In this document: positions 5,256 to 14,809 of the stretch, piece by piece
Layout of the letters: each line of letters opens with the position of its first letter
Position numbering within the stretch: the first letter of the stretch is position 1
Origin: Burkholderiales bacterium
Lineage (GTDB): Bacteria > Pseudomonadota > Gammaproteobacteria > Burkholderiales > Burkholderiaceae_C
Length of the DNA stretch: 17,957 bases
Direction: 5' to 3'
Assembly: GCA_005786815.1 (NCBI GenBank)
Contig: SYDB01000095.1
Coordinates: 1-17,957 of the forward strand
The notes under the pieces: model-generated
What the model saw: only the letters and a program-made list of their open reading frames with translations
The model's database searches: none
Told to the model about the DNA's origin: nothing
Program-made: the position numbers and the translations under genes

Positions 5256-8042
5256 TTAATTCCCAAACACGGCACGCCATAGTGCCAACACATCTTCGCG
5301 CCATCCCTGCGCTTGAGAGAGTGGAATTTGCGTAGCCAATTCGTCAAGTCGCGCTTGGTGTTGTACTTTGCGTAACGCGCGGTAAGCATTGCCTGCAGCA
5401 ACACCGACGCCTGATGGTAGCAAACCAGCCAGCTCGCTGCGTTCCAACAACTGAATATTGCCAACGTTAGCTAACAACGCTGGGTGTTGATGCGCAAACG
5501 CCAACACCAAATACTGGACCGCAAACTCCACATCTACCATGCCGCCTGCGCTGTGCTTGACATCAAACACATCTGGTTTGACCGGGCGTGCGGCACTTAG
5601 TTTGTTGCGCATAGCGATGATTTCATCTTTCAATGCGTGGTGATCGCGAGGTGCATTGATAACTTCTTCACGAACCGCTTCGAGCTTTTCTTGCAATGCT
5701 GTGTCTCCACCACAACTGCGCGCGCGCGTCATGGCTTGGTGTTCCCATGTCCACGCCGTGTTGCTGCCGCGTTGGGTTTGGTAATCCTCAAAGGCGTCGA
5801 GTGACGTGACGAGCAAACCCGAATTGCCATTTGGCCGCAAGGCGGTATCGATTTCGTACAAATCACCTTCGCTGGTTTTAACGCTCAACCAATGGATCAG
5901 TTTGCGCACATAAACAGCGTAGATTTCACCTGCTTGCTCGTGGGGGTCGTCATAGACAAACACAATGTCCAAATCGCTGCCATACCCCAACTCTTTGCCA
6001 CCTAGTTTTCCATACGCCAAGATTGCAATGCGTGGCGTATCGCGATGGCGTTGCTTCATGCGCTGCCAGACCCAGCGACCGGCGATGCTTACTACAGCAT
6101 CGGCTAGAGCGCTCAAGTCATCTGCCACTTCTTCGACGGTGAGGCGGCCTTGTACATCGCGCGCCAAGGTGCGAAATACTTCAGCATGGTGGGCGCGACG
6201 CAATACGTTGAGCAAACTTTCCTCATCGTCTTCATGGGTAGAAGTTAATGCATCCAATCGCACGGAAAGCTCTCTGTCAAATGCCACAGCGTCGAAACGC
6301 TCAGCAAGCAAAGCGTCTGTGGCCAACTCGTCAATTACGCCAGGATGGCGCATCAAATAACGCGCCGGCCATCGCGCCAATCCAAGCAGTTTCACAAGCT
6401 GTTCGTGTACGCGCGGACGCTCTGCTAACAATGCAATGTGGCTATCGCGACGCAGCATGGGTGTTAACCAGTCGCACCAGCGCAAAGCCGCGTCTTCACT
6501 GATACGAGATTCTTGTAGCCACTGTTGGGTGCGTTGTAAAAGTTTGATCAATCTTTGCAAGGCATCTTCACGCATGCCGCGTACGGCAGGCAGATCCACC
6601 CACGCAGCGACTCTTTCTCGCAACTTTTCTTGCAAGTGCGGCATGAGACTCGGCAAATCAAAGAATGCGCTGGTGATGGCTGGTGCGGCTTGCGTGGCAT
6701 TGTCAGAGTGGTTGGAGTCAGGGCTTTCCTGTGCCCTAGAAGAATCTGAAGAGTCCGCAGCCTTGTTATCGGACGCGCCGAGCAAGCGTTCAAACTCAAC
6801 CGCCACCGTATCGCGGTGCGTTTGTAACTGGGCCAAAAATGTTGGTGTGTCAGCAAAGCCCAAAGTCTGAGCGATCCAAGCTAAGTCTTCTGCGTCAGTG
6901 GGCAGCGCATGGTTTTGTTGGTCGTCCAAATACTGGATACGGTGCTCTACTCTCCTTAAAAACACATAGGCTTTTTGCAAAGCTGCTGCCGCATCTGCCG
7001 TCATGACGCTGGCGTTTTGCAGTCTTAGCAAGGCATCGCAAGTAGCGCGTGTCCGCAACTCTGGAAATTGCCCGCCTCGCACCACTTGTAAAAGCTGCAC
7101 GGTGAATTCAATTTCGCGTATACCTCCGCGTGAGAGTTTGATGTCGTTGGCGCGTTCCGGCCTGCCGGCATGGCGAGTTGCCGCATGTTGGCGAATTTGC
7201 TGGTGCAACCCGCGCAATGCATCAAACACGCTGTAGTCCAAATAGCGTCTAAAGACAAATGGCAAAACCGTCTCGCGTAGGCCAGCCGCGCGAGACATGG
7301 CGCTGCGAGGCGCGACCACACGGCTTTTAAGCCAAGCAAACCGCTCCCATTCGCGTCCCTGCACCAAGAAATATTCTTCCAAGGCCTGGCGCGAAATCAC
7401 AACAGGCCCCGAATTGCCGTTGGGGCGTAAAGCGAGGTCTACGCGAAATACACATCCATGCTCCGTGACTTCGCCAATCATGGTCTGCATAGCCTTGACG
7501 ATCTTGGCGAAATACTCATGGTGGCTGATACGCCCTGCTCCGCTGGCAGCTCCCGATGCATCGGTTGCGCCAGTGGTCTCGCCATCTTCGTCATAGACAT
7601 AAATCAAATCAATGTCACTCGACACATTGAGTTCGCGCGCGCCCAACTTTCCCATGCCAACAATCCAAAGAGTGGCCTCCTCATCGCCTAAAGCTTGAGG
7701 CATGCCGTGGCGTTCGGCCAATTGACGCTGGGCTTCGGAAAAAGCTATATCCAATGAAAACTCAGCCAAGTCGGTCATGGCATGGGTGATGACGGACAAA
7801 TCTGCGTGTTCACAACAATCCATCACCACCAAACGCTCAAACACCAATTGGCGCAAGATGCGTAAGGCATCTGCAGGCGCGTGCGAAGACGAAAGCTGGC
7901 TAAAGCAGGTCTGCAAATGGTCGAGCGTTGGAGCTCCTAGCGGTAATAGGGGTAGTTCTTGCGCATAACGGCGGCGCAGGCGCCCTACCACCCGCGAATA
8001 TGCACTTAAGTCTGTGTTGGCGCGAGAGATAATTCCACCCAC
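5256..8042 (-). CDS. glnE: Bifunctional glutamine synthetase adenylyltransferase / adenylyl-removing enzyme
   Basis: A 928-residue GlnE (E. coli about 946) that adds AMP to and removes it from glutamine synthetase under PII (GlnB) control, coupling nitrogen and carbon status to ammonia assimilation. Two nucleotidyltransferase domains are visible. The N-terminal adenylyl-removing domain has GMGKLGARELNVSSDIDLIY, with Asp143 and Asp145. The C-terminal adenylyltransferase domain has AYGKLGGKELGYGSDLDIVF, with Asp690 and Asp692. Each is followed by a conserved DLALRPNGNSG or DTALRPNGNSG strand and by a helical domain. Residues about 423-457 between the two halves form a Ser/Asp/Ala-rich, low-complexity linker. 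The start is GTG at 8042; no in-frame ATG lies near and no Shine-Dalgarno sequence is evident, so the exact N-terminus is uncertain by a few codons. It is divergent from yhdP, with only 12 bases between the starts. Confidence 0.96.
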   Translation of the reverse strand: MGGIISRANTDLSAYSRVVGRLRRRYAQELPLLPLGAPTLDHLQTCFSQLSSSHAPADALRILRQLVFERLVVMDCCEHADLSVITHAMTDLAEFSLDIAFSEAQRQLAERHGMPQALGDEEATLWIVGMGKLGARELNVSSDIDLIYVYDEDGETTGATDASGAASGAGRISHHEYFAKIVKAMQTMIGEVTEHGCVFRVDLALRPNGNSGPVVISRQALEEYFLVQGREWERFAWLKSRVVAPRSAMSRAAGLRETVLPFVFRRYLDYSVFDALRGLHQQIRQHAATRHAGRPERANDIKLSRGGIREIEFTVQLLQVVRGGQFPELRTRATCDALLRLQNASVMTADAAAALQKAYVFLRRVEHRIQYLDDQQNHALPTDAEDLAWIAQTLGFADTPTFLAQLQTHRDTVAVEFERLLGASDNKAADSSDSSRAQESPDSNHSDNATQAAPAITSAFFDLPSLMPHLQEKLRERVAAWVDLPAVRGMREDALQRLIKLLQRTQQWLQESRISEDAALRWCDWLTPMLRRDSHIALLAERPRVHEQLVKLLGLARWPARYLMRHPGVIDELATDALLAERFDAVAFDRELSVRLDALTSTHEDDEESLLNVLRRAHHAEVFRTLARDVQGRLTVEEVADDLSALADAVVSIAGRWVWQRMKQRHRDTPRIAILAYGKLGGKELGYGSDLDIVFVYDDPHEQAGEIYAVYVRKLIHWLSVKTSEGDLYEIDTALRPNGNSGLLVTSLDAFEDYQTQRGSNTAWTWEHQAMTRARSCGGDTALQEKLEAVREEVINAPRDHHALKDEIIAMRNKLSAARPVKPDVFDVKHSAGGMVDVEFAVQYLVLAFAHQHPALLANVGNIQLLERSELAGLLPSGVGVAAGNAYRALRKVQHQARLDELATQIPLSQAQGWREDVLALWRAVFGN

Positions 8043-8054
8043 TGTGTCAAGACC
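8043..8054. promoter_or_regulatory. 12-base divergent gap between glnE and yhdP starts
   Basis: The proposed GTG of glnE and ATG of yhdP are separated by 12 bases, too few for two promoters. Each gene's promoter must therefore lie partly inside the other coding region, or one start must be further downstream. yhdP has in-frame ATGs at 8115 and 8127, just before its membrane segment. No Shine-Dalgarno sequence is visible before any of these starts. Confidence 0.4.
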
Positions 8055-11000
8055 ATGAACCCAACGCCCGAACCTGCCGCTCCTGTTGCCACGAGCAGAT
8101 CACGAACCGACGGTATGTACCGCGTGATGAAACGCGTCTTGTGGGTACTGGTGTGTGCATGGGCATTGCTAGTGTTGGGGTGGGGGAGTCTGCATCTTTT
8201 CATTGTGCCTCGAATAGACGACTATCGGCCCTTGCTACAGCGGCAAGCCTCGCAAACGCTTGGACTGCGCGTAGAGATTTCCAATGTCAGTGTTCTGGGG
8301 GGATGGTGGGCACCTCAGCTGCGGTTTCAAGACATTCAGTTATTTGATGCCCAAGGCCGCGAGGCCTTGCGTTTGCCCCATGTGGATGTGGTTGTTTCCG
8401 CGCGCTCCTTGTTACGCGGCACATTTGAGCAATTGGTCATTGACCAACCCGAACTCGATATTCGCCGCGATAAGCAAGGAAACATCTGGGTGGCAGGGCT
8501 TGACACATCCCAAGCAAGTGACGGGTCTGGCCTAGATTGGTTTTTTTCACAGCCTGAGTTTTTGATTCGCGATGGTGTTTTGCATTGGCGCGATGAGCTG
8601 CGTGATTCGCCCGAGTTAAGCTTGTCGCATGTCAATGTGGTGATGCAAAACAGTTTCCATCAGCATCTGATGCGGATCGACGTGACTCCCCCAGTGGGTC
8701 TGGGGCAGCGTCTGTCGGTGCAGGGCAAGTTTTTGCAAAACCCCCTGCAACGCAGTGGCGACTTAGGGCTGTGGAGTGGCGAGCTCTATGCAGATGCGCC
8801 TGACATCGATCTTTCTTTGTTACGCCAATGGTTACGTTTTGACCGCGGCATTGCGATCTCTGAAGGCAAAGGCGGCATACGGGTGTGGGCCGACTGGGTG
8901 CAAGGCCAGTTGACAGGTGTTACTGCTGACATGGCGCTAGACGCAGTGGACGCGCGATTGGGCGAGAGCCTCAAGCCCTTGGTATTGCGCCATGTAAGTG
9001 GCCGCATAGGCGTTAAATGGCTAGATGGTGAAAACGAAATCAACAGTCAAGACTTGGTCTTCGATACCCAAGAGGGAGAGAGCTGGCCTGGTGGTGTGCT
9101 GCGCCTGAAGTGGCAAGGGGATGACTTCCGCGCGGGCAACTTGACAGCTGACCGTATGGACATAGATGCCTTGGCACAAATCAGCCAGCGCTTACCCCTG
9201 CCTGAGGACCTACGCACTGCGCTCAAGCTCGCGCAGCCCAAAGGGCAAGTGAACCAACTAAGCGCCAGTTGGGTGCAGCCAAGTGCGCAACAAGCAGACG
9301 CAGAGTGGAACTACAAAGCCAAAGGCACGGTAAGCAACTTTCAATGGCTGCACGCTGCCAATGCGCCAGCCCCCTTGCAACGCCTTCCAGGTGTATCTGG
9401 TGCGGATATGGAGTTTGATATCTCTCACCAGGGAGGTAGGGCGCAACTCGCTATCAAACAGGGGGCTGTAACCCTGCCAGAGGGATTAGAGCAGGCCAAG
9501 ATTTCTTTGGCGCAAGCAGCCGCTAACATCAGTTGGCAAATCAAACCGGCGAATAACAAAAGTGTCGATGCGCAAGAGCCAGAAATTTCTGTACAAGTCA
9601 AACAAGGGCTTGCGCGTAACGCCGATGCATCGGCAGAATTTAACGGTACTTGGACAACCGGCAAAGGCGAAAATCGTTGGCCTGGGGTGTTGGATCTGAC
9701 TGCCAACATCAGCCGTCTGCAGATCAAACAATTACACCGCTATTTGCCGACAGAAATAGACGCCGAAGCACGTGCCTATTTAAAAGATGCGCTCACAGGC
9801 GGCGAGATCTCGCAAGCGAGTTTGCACCTGAGTGGCAATTTGTTAGACATGCCTTTTGACAATCCTAAGTTGGGCGAGTTCCGATTTGTCGCCCAAATTG
9901 CCAACGGTCAGTACGCCTATGTGCCGCAGACAAAGGGTAAGCCAGTTAGCCTGGCAAATACATGGCCAGCGATTACTTCGCTCAACGGTGAATTGGTCTA
10001 CGAGCGAAGCGCTATGCAGTTCAAGGGTGCAGGAAAGTTGGCGGGGGCGCCTCAGCTGGCATGGGACAAGATCGAGGCGACATTGCCCCGTGTGAAAGAC
10101 CTAGACGTCACAGTGAAAGCACAAGCGCGTGGCCCACTGGCCGATATGCAGGGCGTTGTGGTGCGTTCGGCCCTCAACGAGTTACTCAACCATACATTGG
10201 AAAAAGGTCAGGCCACCGGCATGGCCGAATTCAAAATGCAACTCAATGTTCCGGTTCGCGCCTTGCAAAAAACGTCTGTGCAAGGCAGTGTGACTTTGCA
10301 AGACAGCGATTTGCAAATCATGCCGGGCGTGCCCGTGCTCAGTAAAACCCGAGGCGTCGTGCAGTTTGATACGCAAGGACTCTCCACCAAAAATCTCAAA
10401 GCCCGCGTTTTTGGTGGAGACGCTCAAATTGACGGCAACCTATTGTTTGACCCCAACAAAACAGATGCATCAGACCAGTTGCGTATCAAGGGGGTGGTAA
10501 CGGCCGATGGTTTGCGCCAAGCTAGCGAACTTGGGTTGTTTTCACAATTGGCCTTGCGCGCAAATGGCTCTACCAGCTACAACGCGAGCGTTGGATTACG
10601 TAAAGGGCAGCCTGAAATTTTGGTGGAAAGTGATCTCAAGGGAATGGCTTTGACTTTCCCTGCGCCCATGAACAAGCCCGCTGCAGCGACTTGGCCTTTG
10701 CGTTTGGAGACACAACTCACCAAAGAGTCCCTAGCCCCCAAAGCTAAGGTGGTGCAAGATCAAATCAAGCTCTCTGTGGCGCGGGTCTTGTCGCTCAACT
10801 ATGTAAGGGATGTGAGTGCCACGCAGACCCGCGTGTTACGCGGTGCTATCGCATTGGGCGTTGCCACGTCCGATGCAACCCCCTCGCGTGAGGTAGGGGT
10901 GAATTTGAGTTTGCAACAGCCCAGCGTAGACCTTGACGCTTGGAATGAAGTGATGACGCAGTTCTCTGCCGCACCTGCAGCCAAGTCAAAACCCCGGTCT

Positions 11001-12128
11001 ACAAAAACCAATTTGGTCGGGCAAGAGTTAGAAGCAACGGGTGCACAAGATTATTTGCCCTCGCTTTTGACTGTCCGCGCAGATCAAGTGAAGCTGGCCG
11101 ATCGCGTGATCAACCGCGTGGTTGTTGGCGGGGTGCGCATGGGCGAGTTGTGGCGTTTGAACATCGCAGCCGATGAACTCAACGGCACTGCAGAAGTTCG
11201 ACCCGCCACAGCCACTCAACCCGCGCAGTTGTATGCGCGTTTGTCTTTTCTCAACATTCCACCAAGCTTGGTGCCTGACGTAGAGCGCATGCTCAGCGAC
11301 GAGCCTTCTAGTATTCCGGCCCTCGATGTTGTGGTCAACGATTTAACGCTTCGTGGAAAAAAACTAGGCCGTCTTGAGATGGATGCCGTCAACCGCACCG
11401 TTGCGAATGCAGGCCGAGAGTGGCGCTTGAACAAACTTAATCTCACTGCACCCGACGGCAGTTTGAGTGCTACGGGCTCATGGGCGGCAGATGGACCGAG
11501 GCTGCGAAGAACGCGCCTCGACTTTGTGATGGATATCAAAGACAGCGGTCAGTTGCTGGCGCGTCTTGGAACCCCAAATGCGATTCGCAATGGCCAAGGC
11601 AAACTGCAGGGCAAAGTGTCTTGGCAAGGCTCGCCCATCACCTTGGACTACCCGAGTATGTCGGGACAAATGAACTTGATGATTGAGAAAGGCCAGTTCC
11701 TTAAATCCGAGCCTGGGGCGGCGCGACTTTTAGGCGTGTTGAGTTTGCAAGCCTTGCCAAGGCGTTTGATGTTGGACTTCAGCGACGTCTTTGGCGAAGG
11801 CTTTGCCTTTGACTTTGTACGAGGCGATGTGCGCATAGAACAAGGCGTAGCGACTACAAATAACTTCCAAATGAAAGGCGTCTCAGCTGGCGCGGCCATT
11901 GAAGGCAGTGCCGACATTGCCAAAGAAACACAAAACCTCAAAGTGGTGGTGGTGCCTGAAATCAATACCAGCGCTGCTACGCTTTATATGGCGGCCATCA
12001 ACCCGTTGGTTGGTTTGACAACCTATTTGAGCCAGTTGGTTCTTAGCAAGCCTTTGACCAAAGCAGGAACCTCGGTGTTTTTGATTGACGGGTCTTGGAG
12101 CAATCCACGCGTGACCAAGACCGAGTGA
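8055..12128 (+). CDS. yhdP: YhdP family AsmA-like envelope protein
   Basis: A 1357-residue protein (E. coli YhdP about 1266). In E. coli, YhdP acts with TamB and YdbH as an AsmA-like bridge moving phospholipids from the inner to the outer membrane. Seen: a short cytoplasmic N-terminus, one membrane segment at about residues 28-52, then a long periplasmic part rich in beta strands without catalytic motifs, as expected for the DUF3971 and AsmA-like C-terminal regions. The first part contains the typical N-terminal pattern LGLRVEISNVSVLGGWWAP. The end, with an IDGSWSNPRVTK stretch, matches the family's usual C-terminus. The ATG at 8055 is the first available, but ATGs at 8115 or 8127 would shorten the cytoplasmic tail by 20-24 residues and are possible. 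The stop TGA overlaps the next ATG (TGATG), linking it translationally to the histidine kinase. Confidence 0.93.
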   Translation: MNPTPEPAAPVATSRSRTDGMYRVMKRVLWVLVCAWALLVLGWGSLHLFIVPRIDDYRPLLQRQASQTLGLRVEISNVSVLGGWWAPQLRFQDIQLFDAQGREALRLPHVDVVVSARSLLRGTFEQLVIDQPELDIRRDKQGNIWVAGLDTSQASDGSGLDWFFSQPEFLIRDGVLHWRDELRDSPELSLSHVNVVMQNSFHQHLMRIDVTPPVGLGQRLSVQGKFLQNPLQRSGDLGLWSGELYADAPDIDLSLLRQWLRFDRGIAISEGKGGIRVWADWVQGQLTGVTADMALDAVDARLGESLKPLVLRHVSGRIGVKWLDGENEINSQDLVFDTQEGESWPGGVLRLKWQGDDFRAGNLTADRMDIDALAQISQRLPLPEDLRTALKLAQPKGQVNQLSASWVQPSAQQADAEWNYKAKGTVSNFQWLHAANAPAPLQRLPGVSGADMEFDISHQGGRAQLAIKQGAVTLPEGLEQAKISLAQAAANISWQIKPANNKSVDAQEPEISVQVKQGLARNADASAEFNGTWTTGKGENRWPGVLDLTANISRLQIKQLHRYLPTEIDAEARAYLKDALTGGEISQASLHLSGNLLDMPFDNPKLGEFRFVAQIANGQYAYVPQTKGKPVSLANTWPAITSLNGELVYERSAMQFKGAGKLAGAPQLAWDKIEATLPRVKDLDVTVKAQARGPLADMQGVVVRSALNELLNHTLEKGQATGMAEFKMQLNVPVRALQKTSVQGSVTLQDSDLQIMPGVPVLSKTRGVVQFDTQGLSTKNLKARVFGGDAQIDGNLLFDPNKTDASDQLRIKGVVTADGLRQASELGLFSQLALRANGSTSYNASVGLRKGQPEILVESDLKGMALTFPAPMNKPAAATWPLRLETQLTKESLAPKAKVVQDQIKLSVARVLSLNYVRDVSATQTRVLRGAIALGVATSDATPSREVGVNLSLQQPSVDLDAWNEVMTQFSAAPAAKSKPRSTKTNLVGQELEATGAQDYLPSLLTVRADQVKLADRVINRVVVGGVRMGELWRLNIAADELNGTAEVRPATATQPAQLYARLSFLNIPPSLVPDVERMLSDEPSSIPALDVVVNDLTLRGKKLGRLEMDAVNRTVANAGREWRLNKLNLTAPDGSLSATGSWAADGPRLRRTRLDFVMDIKDSGQLLARLGTPNAIRNGQGKLQGKVSWQGSPITLDYPSMSGQMNLMIEKGQFLKSEPGAARLLGVLSLQALPRRLMLDFSDVFGEGFAFDFVRGDVRIEQGVATTNNFQMKGVSAGAAIEGSADIAKETQNLKVVVVPEINTSAATLYMAAINPLVGLTTYLSQLVLSKPLTKAGTSVFLIDGSWSNPRVTKTE

Positions 12129-14116
12129 TGCGTTGGATAGCCCTCCGTTTGCTGAGCCGTTGGGCTTTGTGGATGTCTCTAGTGGTTTTGTTGGTCTGCA
12201 TGGTTGGTACCTTGGTCTGGCTAGCGGGGCGCTACGAAGTCAGCCAAGTTGAAAACCGTATGGCCGAAGACGCGTCATACGCGGTCTCCGATATTCGCAA
12301 TGGCCTGACACGCAATGTGCAAAGTTTGCAGGCACTCCAGTTTGCTGGACTGGCGTCAGCGCCATGGGAGCAAGAGGCGGCCAGCTTGTTGCGCGAGCAC
12401 CGAGAGTGGTTACGTTTGGAATGGCGCGATGAGCAATTGCAATTGAAGTCAGAGGTAGACACGCCATTTCGTGCACCCGTCTTTGGCCATATGGGCACGA
12501 TGTTTCAAATGCCTGAAGTGGTGCAAGCCTGCTCCGTAGCGCAACGCCAAAGGGGACCAGGTTACAGCGCTAGCACCTATGTGCCGCAAGCCAATGGGCA
12601 AGGTCTTGAAGTGATGAACGTGTGCTTGCCGGTTTTGAGCAATGGCGAGTTGGTGGGTTTTACCGTAGCCACTTACGCCTTGAACGAAATCCTCGTCAAT
12701 TTTTTAAACGCGCAATTGCTGCGTAGCCAAGAAGTCTCTTTCACCGAAGCCGATGGCACCCGACTGGCCATGCACGGCGCGGCGCAACGCGGCGCGCGTG
12801 TATTCACTGCGAAACAACTGCTCACCCTGCCTGGCAACACCATGGTGTTGCGACTCGATAGTTGGCGCGCAGCGCCTGATGTATTTCCCAACGTTCTCAC
12901 CGCATTGGTGACCATGATGGCAATTGCGCTGGCAAGCGTGATGGGCTTGTTGGCAAGAGATATGCGCAGACGCCAGCGCGTCGAGTCTGATTTGGCCGAT
13001 GCCTTGGCTTTTCGTAAAGCGATGGAAGACTCGTTGGTCACTGGTTTGCGCGCGCGCGATAGCCAAGGACGCATCACTTATATCAACCCCGCTTTTTGTG
13101 AGATGGTGGGCTTCACGGCCAAAGAGCTGTTGGGACACGGCATTCCTGCACCTTATTGGCCACCAGAGATGGTCGACGAATATGGCAAGCGACAGGCCTT
13201 GCGTTTGGCTGGTAACGCCCCGCCACGTGAAGGGGTGGAATCGGTCTTTATGCGCAAAAACGGTGAGCGTTTTACCGTGCTGATATTCGAGGCACCGCTG
13301 ATCAATGCCAATGGCCAACAAACGGGTTGGATGAGTGCGGTGCTTGATGTGAGCGAGCAACGACGTGTGGAAGAGTTGTCACGCGCCAGCCAAGAACGTT
13401 TGCAAGCCATGGCGCGCTTGGCAATGGTGGGCGAAATGGCTTCTTTGTTGAGCCATGAACTCAACCAACCTTTGGCAGCGATTGCGAGTTATGCCACAGG
13501 CAGTATGAATTTGCTGCACGAGGCCACGCTGACAGATCCGCAGTTGGCGACCAGCTTGAACGACGCGATGCAACGCATTGGCCAGCAGGCTGAGCGAGCC
13601 GGTAAGGTGATCAAGAGCGTGCATGATTGTGTGCGCCGTCGCGACCAATCGCGTGTTGACGTGGCGCCGCGCACTCTGCTCGATAACGTGATGCCATTGG
13701 TGGCCTTGCAGGCGCGTAAATTGGGTGTACGGGTTGAGTTGCGATGTGCCAGCGATTTGCCGCATGTCTTGTGTGACCGCACCATGGTCGAGCAGGTGCT
13801 GCTGAATTTGTCGCGCAATGGCATGCAAGCGATGCAAGACGATACGCCCTATAAAACGCTGACCCTGTTGGTACGCACCGTACCACCAACAGCGGGTCAG
13901 CAGTGGATGGAGTTTGTGGTGGCAGACCAAGGACACGGTATTGCAGAAGATTTGACGGAGAAACTCTTCACCCCTTTTTTCACGACCAAAGAGGAAGGCA
14001 TGGGGCTGGGCTTGAGCTTGTGCCGCACCGTGGTCGAGCAGCACGGCGGTGTACTCCAACACGGCCCTAACCAACCCAGAGGCACTGTGTTTAGCTTCAC
14101 ATTGCCGCAGACTTAA
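12128..14116 (+). CDS. Membrane-bound PAS-domain sensor histidine kinase (DctS/FixL-like)
   Basis: A 662-residue sensor kinase. In order: membrane segment 1 at about 13-34; a periplasmic sensing region at about 35-255; membrane segment 2 at about 257-275; a PAS domain at about 296-410 (LRARDSQGRITYINPAFCEM); and a phosphoacceptor helix with His443 in LLSHELNQPLAA. The ATP-binding domain follows with N-box Asn560/Asn564, DQGHGI at 600-605, FTPFFTTK and GMGLGLS at 624-630. The architecture and length resemble DctS of Rhodobacter (C4-dicarboxylate sensing), but no TRAP transporter is in view, so the signal is unknown. Start: the reading frame is open upstream to a TTG at 12095, but the ATG at 12128 overlaps the yhdP stop as TGATG and gives a normal membrane-segment N-terminus. 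It is followed after 18 bases by its response regulator. Confidence 0.93.
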   Translation: MRWIALRLLSRWALWMSLVVLLVCMVGTLVWLAGRYEVSQVENRMAEDASYAVSDIRNGLTRNVQSLQALQFAGLASAPWEQEAASLLREHREWLRLEWRDEQLQLKSEVDTPFRAPVFGHMGTMFQMPEVVQACSVAQRQRGPGYSASTYVPQANGQGLEVMNVCLPVLSNGELVGFTVATYALNEILVNFLNAQLLRSQEVSFTEADGTRLAMHGAAQRGARVFTAKQLLTLPGNTMVLRLDSWRAAPDVFPNVLTALVTMMAIALASVMGLLARDMRRRQRVESDLADALAFRKAMEDSLVTGLRARDSQGRITYINPAFCEMVGFTAKELLGHGIPAPYWPPEMVDEYGKRQALRLAGNAPPREGVESVFMRKNGERFTVLIFEAPLINANGQQTGWMSAVLDVSEQRRVEELSRASQERLQAMARLAMVGEMASLLSHELNQPLAAIASYATGSMNLLHEATLTDPQLATSLNDAMQRIGQQAERAGKVIKSVHDCVRRRDQSRVDVAPRTLLDNVMPLVALQARKLGVRVELRCASDLPHVLCDRTMVEQVLLNLSRNGMQAMQDDTPYKTLTLLVRTVPPTAGQQWMEFVVADQGHGIAEDLTEKLFTPFFTTKEEGMGLGLSLCRTVVEQHGGVLQHGPNQPRGTVFSFTLPQT

Positions 14117-14121
14117 AGCAT

Positions 14122-14126
14122 AAGGA
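14122..14126 (+). promoter_or_regulatory. Ribosome binding site of the response regulator
   Basis: AAGGA sits eight bases before the ATG at 14135, in the 18-base gap after the kinase stop. It fixes the start of the response regulator and indicates independent initiation within the same transcript. Confidence 0.75.
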
Positions 14127-14134
14127 CTTCGCAG

Positions 14135-14770
14135 ATGCAACCGACCCAAGACGCTTTGGTTTTTATCGTGGACGACGATGCCGGTGTTCGCGAAGCCCTG
14201 GCCTGGCTGCTGCGTTCGCGCCGTTTGCCCAGCGAATCATTTACCAGTGCAGATGCCTTTGCTGCTTTTTTAAATGCAAGGCCTGAACCCGATTGGCGGC
14301 CGTCGCAACCAGGCTGTTTGTTACTTGACGTGCGTATGCCAGGCATGAGTGGCTTGGCGCTGTTTGAGCAGTTGATTGCAAGGGGCTTGTTGGAGTCCCT
14401 CCCCGTGATTTTTCTTACAGGCCACGCCGATGTGCCAACGGCTGTTGATGCAGTCAAGCGCGGCGCTTTTGATTTTTGTGAAAAACCGTTTTCAGACAAC
14501 GCGCTGGTAGACCGGGTGGAGCAAGCCTTGCAACGCTCGGCCACCACGCTGGAGTCTTTCAAAGCCAAACAAAGCCGACAACACAATTTGGCAGAACTCA
14601 CCGAGCGCGAGCGCGATGTGATGCGTTTGGTAGTGGAAGGCTTGCCCAACAAGTTGATCGCAGATCAACTAGACATCAGTGTGCGCACGGTAGAAGTGCA
14701 TCGCGCGCGCGTCTTTGACAAGATGGCCGTGAAGTCTGCCGTGGAGTTGGCTAATTTACTTAGAGATTGA
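14135..14770 (+). CDS. FixJ-family response regulator (receiver + LuxR-type HTH)
   Basis: A 211-residue transcriptional regulator paired with the kinase upstream. The receiver domain (about 6-125) has the acidic pocket VDDD at 12-15, phosphoacceptor Asp65 in LLLDVRMPGMSG, Thr95 in FLTGHAD and Lys117 in CEKPFSD. The output domain (about 152-211) is a LuxR/FixJ helix-turn-helix with LTERERDVMRLVVEGLPNK and the recognition-helix region ISVRTVEVHRARVFDKM. It should bind DNA as a phosphorylated dimer. FixJ-type regulators with DctS-like kinases often control organic-acid transport (as DctR), but the target here is not visible. Nothing like a strong terminator follows; the gene converges on the small membrane protein gene, 39 bases away. 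Confidence 0.95.
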   Translation: MQPTQDALVFIVDDDAGVREALAWLLRSRRLPSESFTSADAFAAFLNARPEPDWRPSQPGCLLLDVRMPGMSGLALFEQLIARGLLESLPVIFLTGHADVPTAVDAVKRGAFDFCEKPFSDNALVDRVEQALQRSATTLESFKAKQSRQHNLAELTERERDVMRLVVEGLPNKLIADQLDISVRTVEVHRARVFDKMAVKSAVELANLLRD

Positions 14771-14809
14771 TGTGCGTTACGGCAGACGAGCGTTATTGGG
14801 ATTAGTGCT

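Noticed and set aside
12095..12127. Upstream TTG start for the histidine kinase
   Set aside because: It overlaps the yhdP end, adds a charged tail before the membrane segment, and the ATG forming TGATG is the more usual arrangement.
12704..13360. 218-codon open frame on the minus strand
   Set aside because: Antisense to the kinase PAS region, with no family signature and no ribosome binding site of note.
13379..14149. 256-codon open frame on the minus strand
   Set aside because: It is fully antisense to the ATP-binding half of the histidine kinase. Its translation is Gln/His/Arg-rich without recognisable motifs, as expected of a shadow frame.
14771..14809. Intrinsic terminator between the response regulator and the small membrane protein gene
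   Set aside because: Only weak short symmetries are present and no T-run follows them in the right place.
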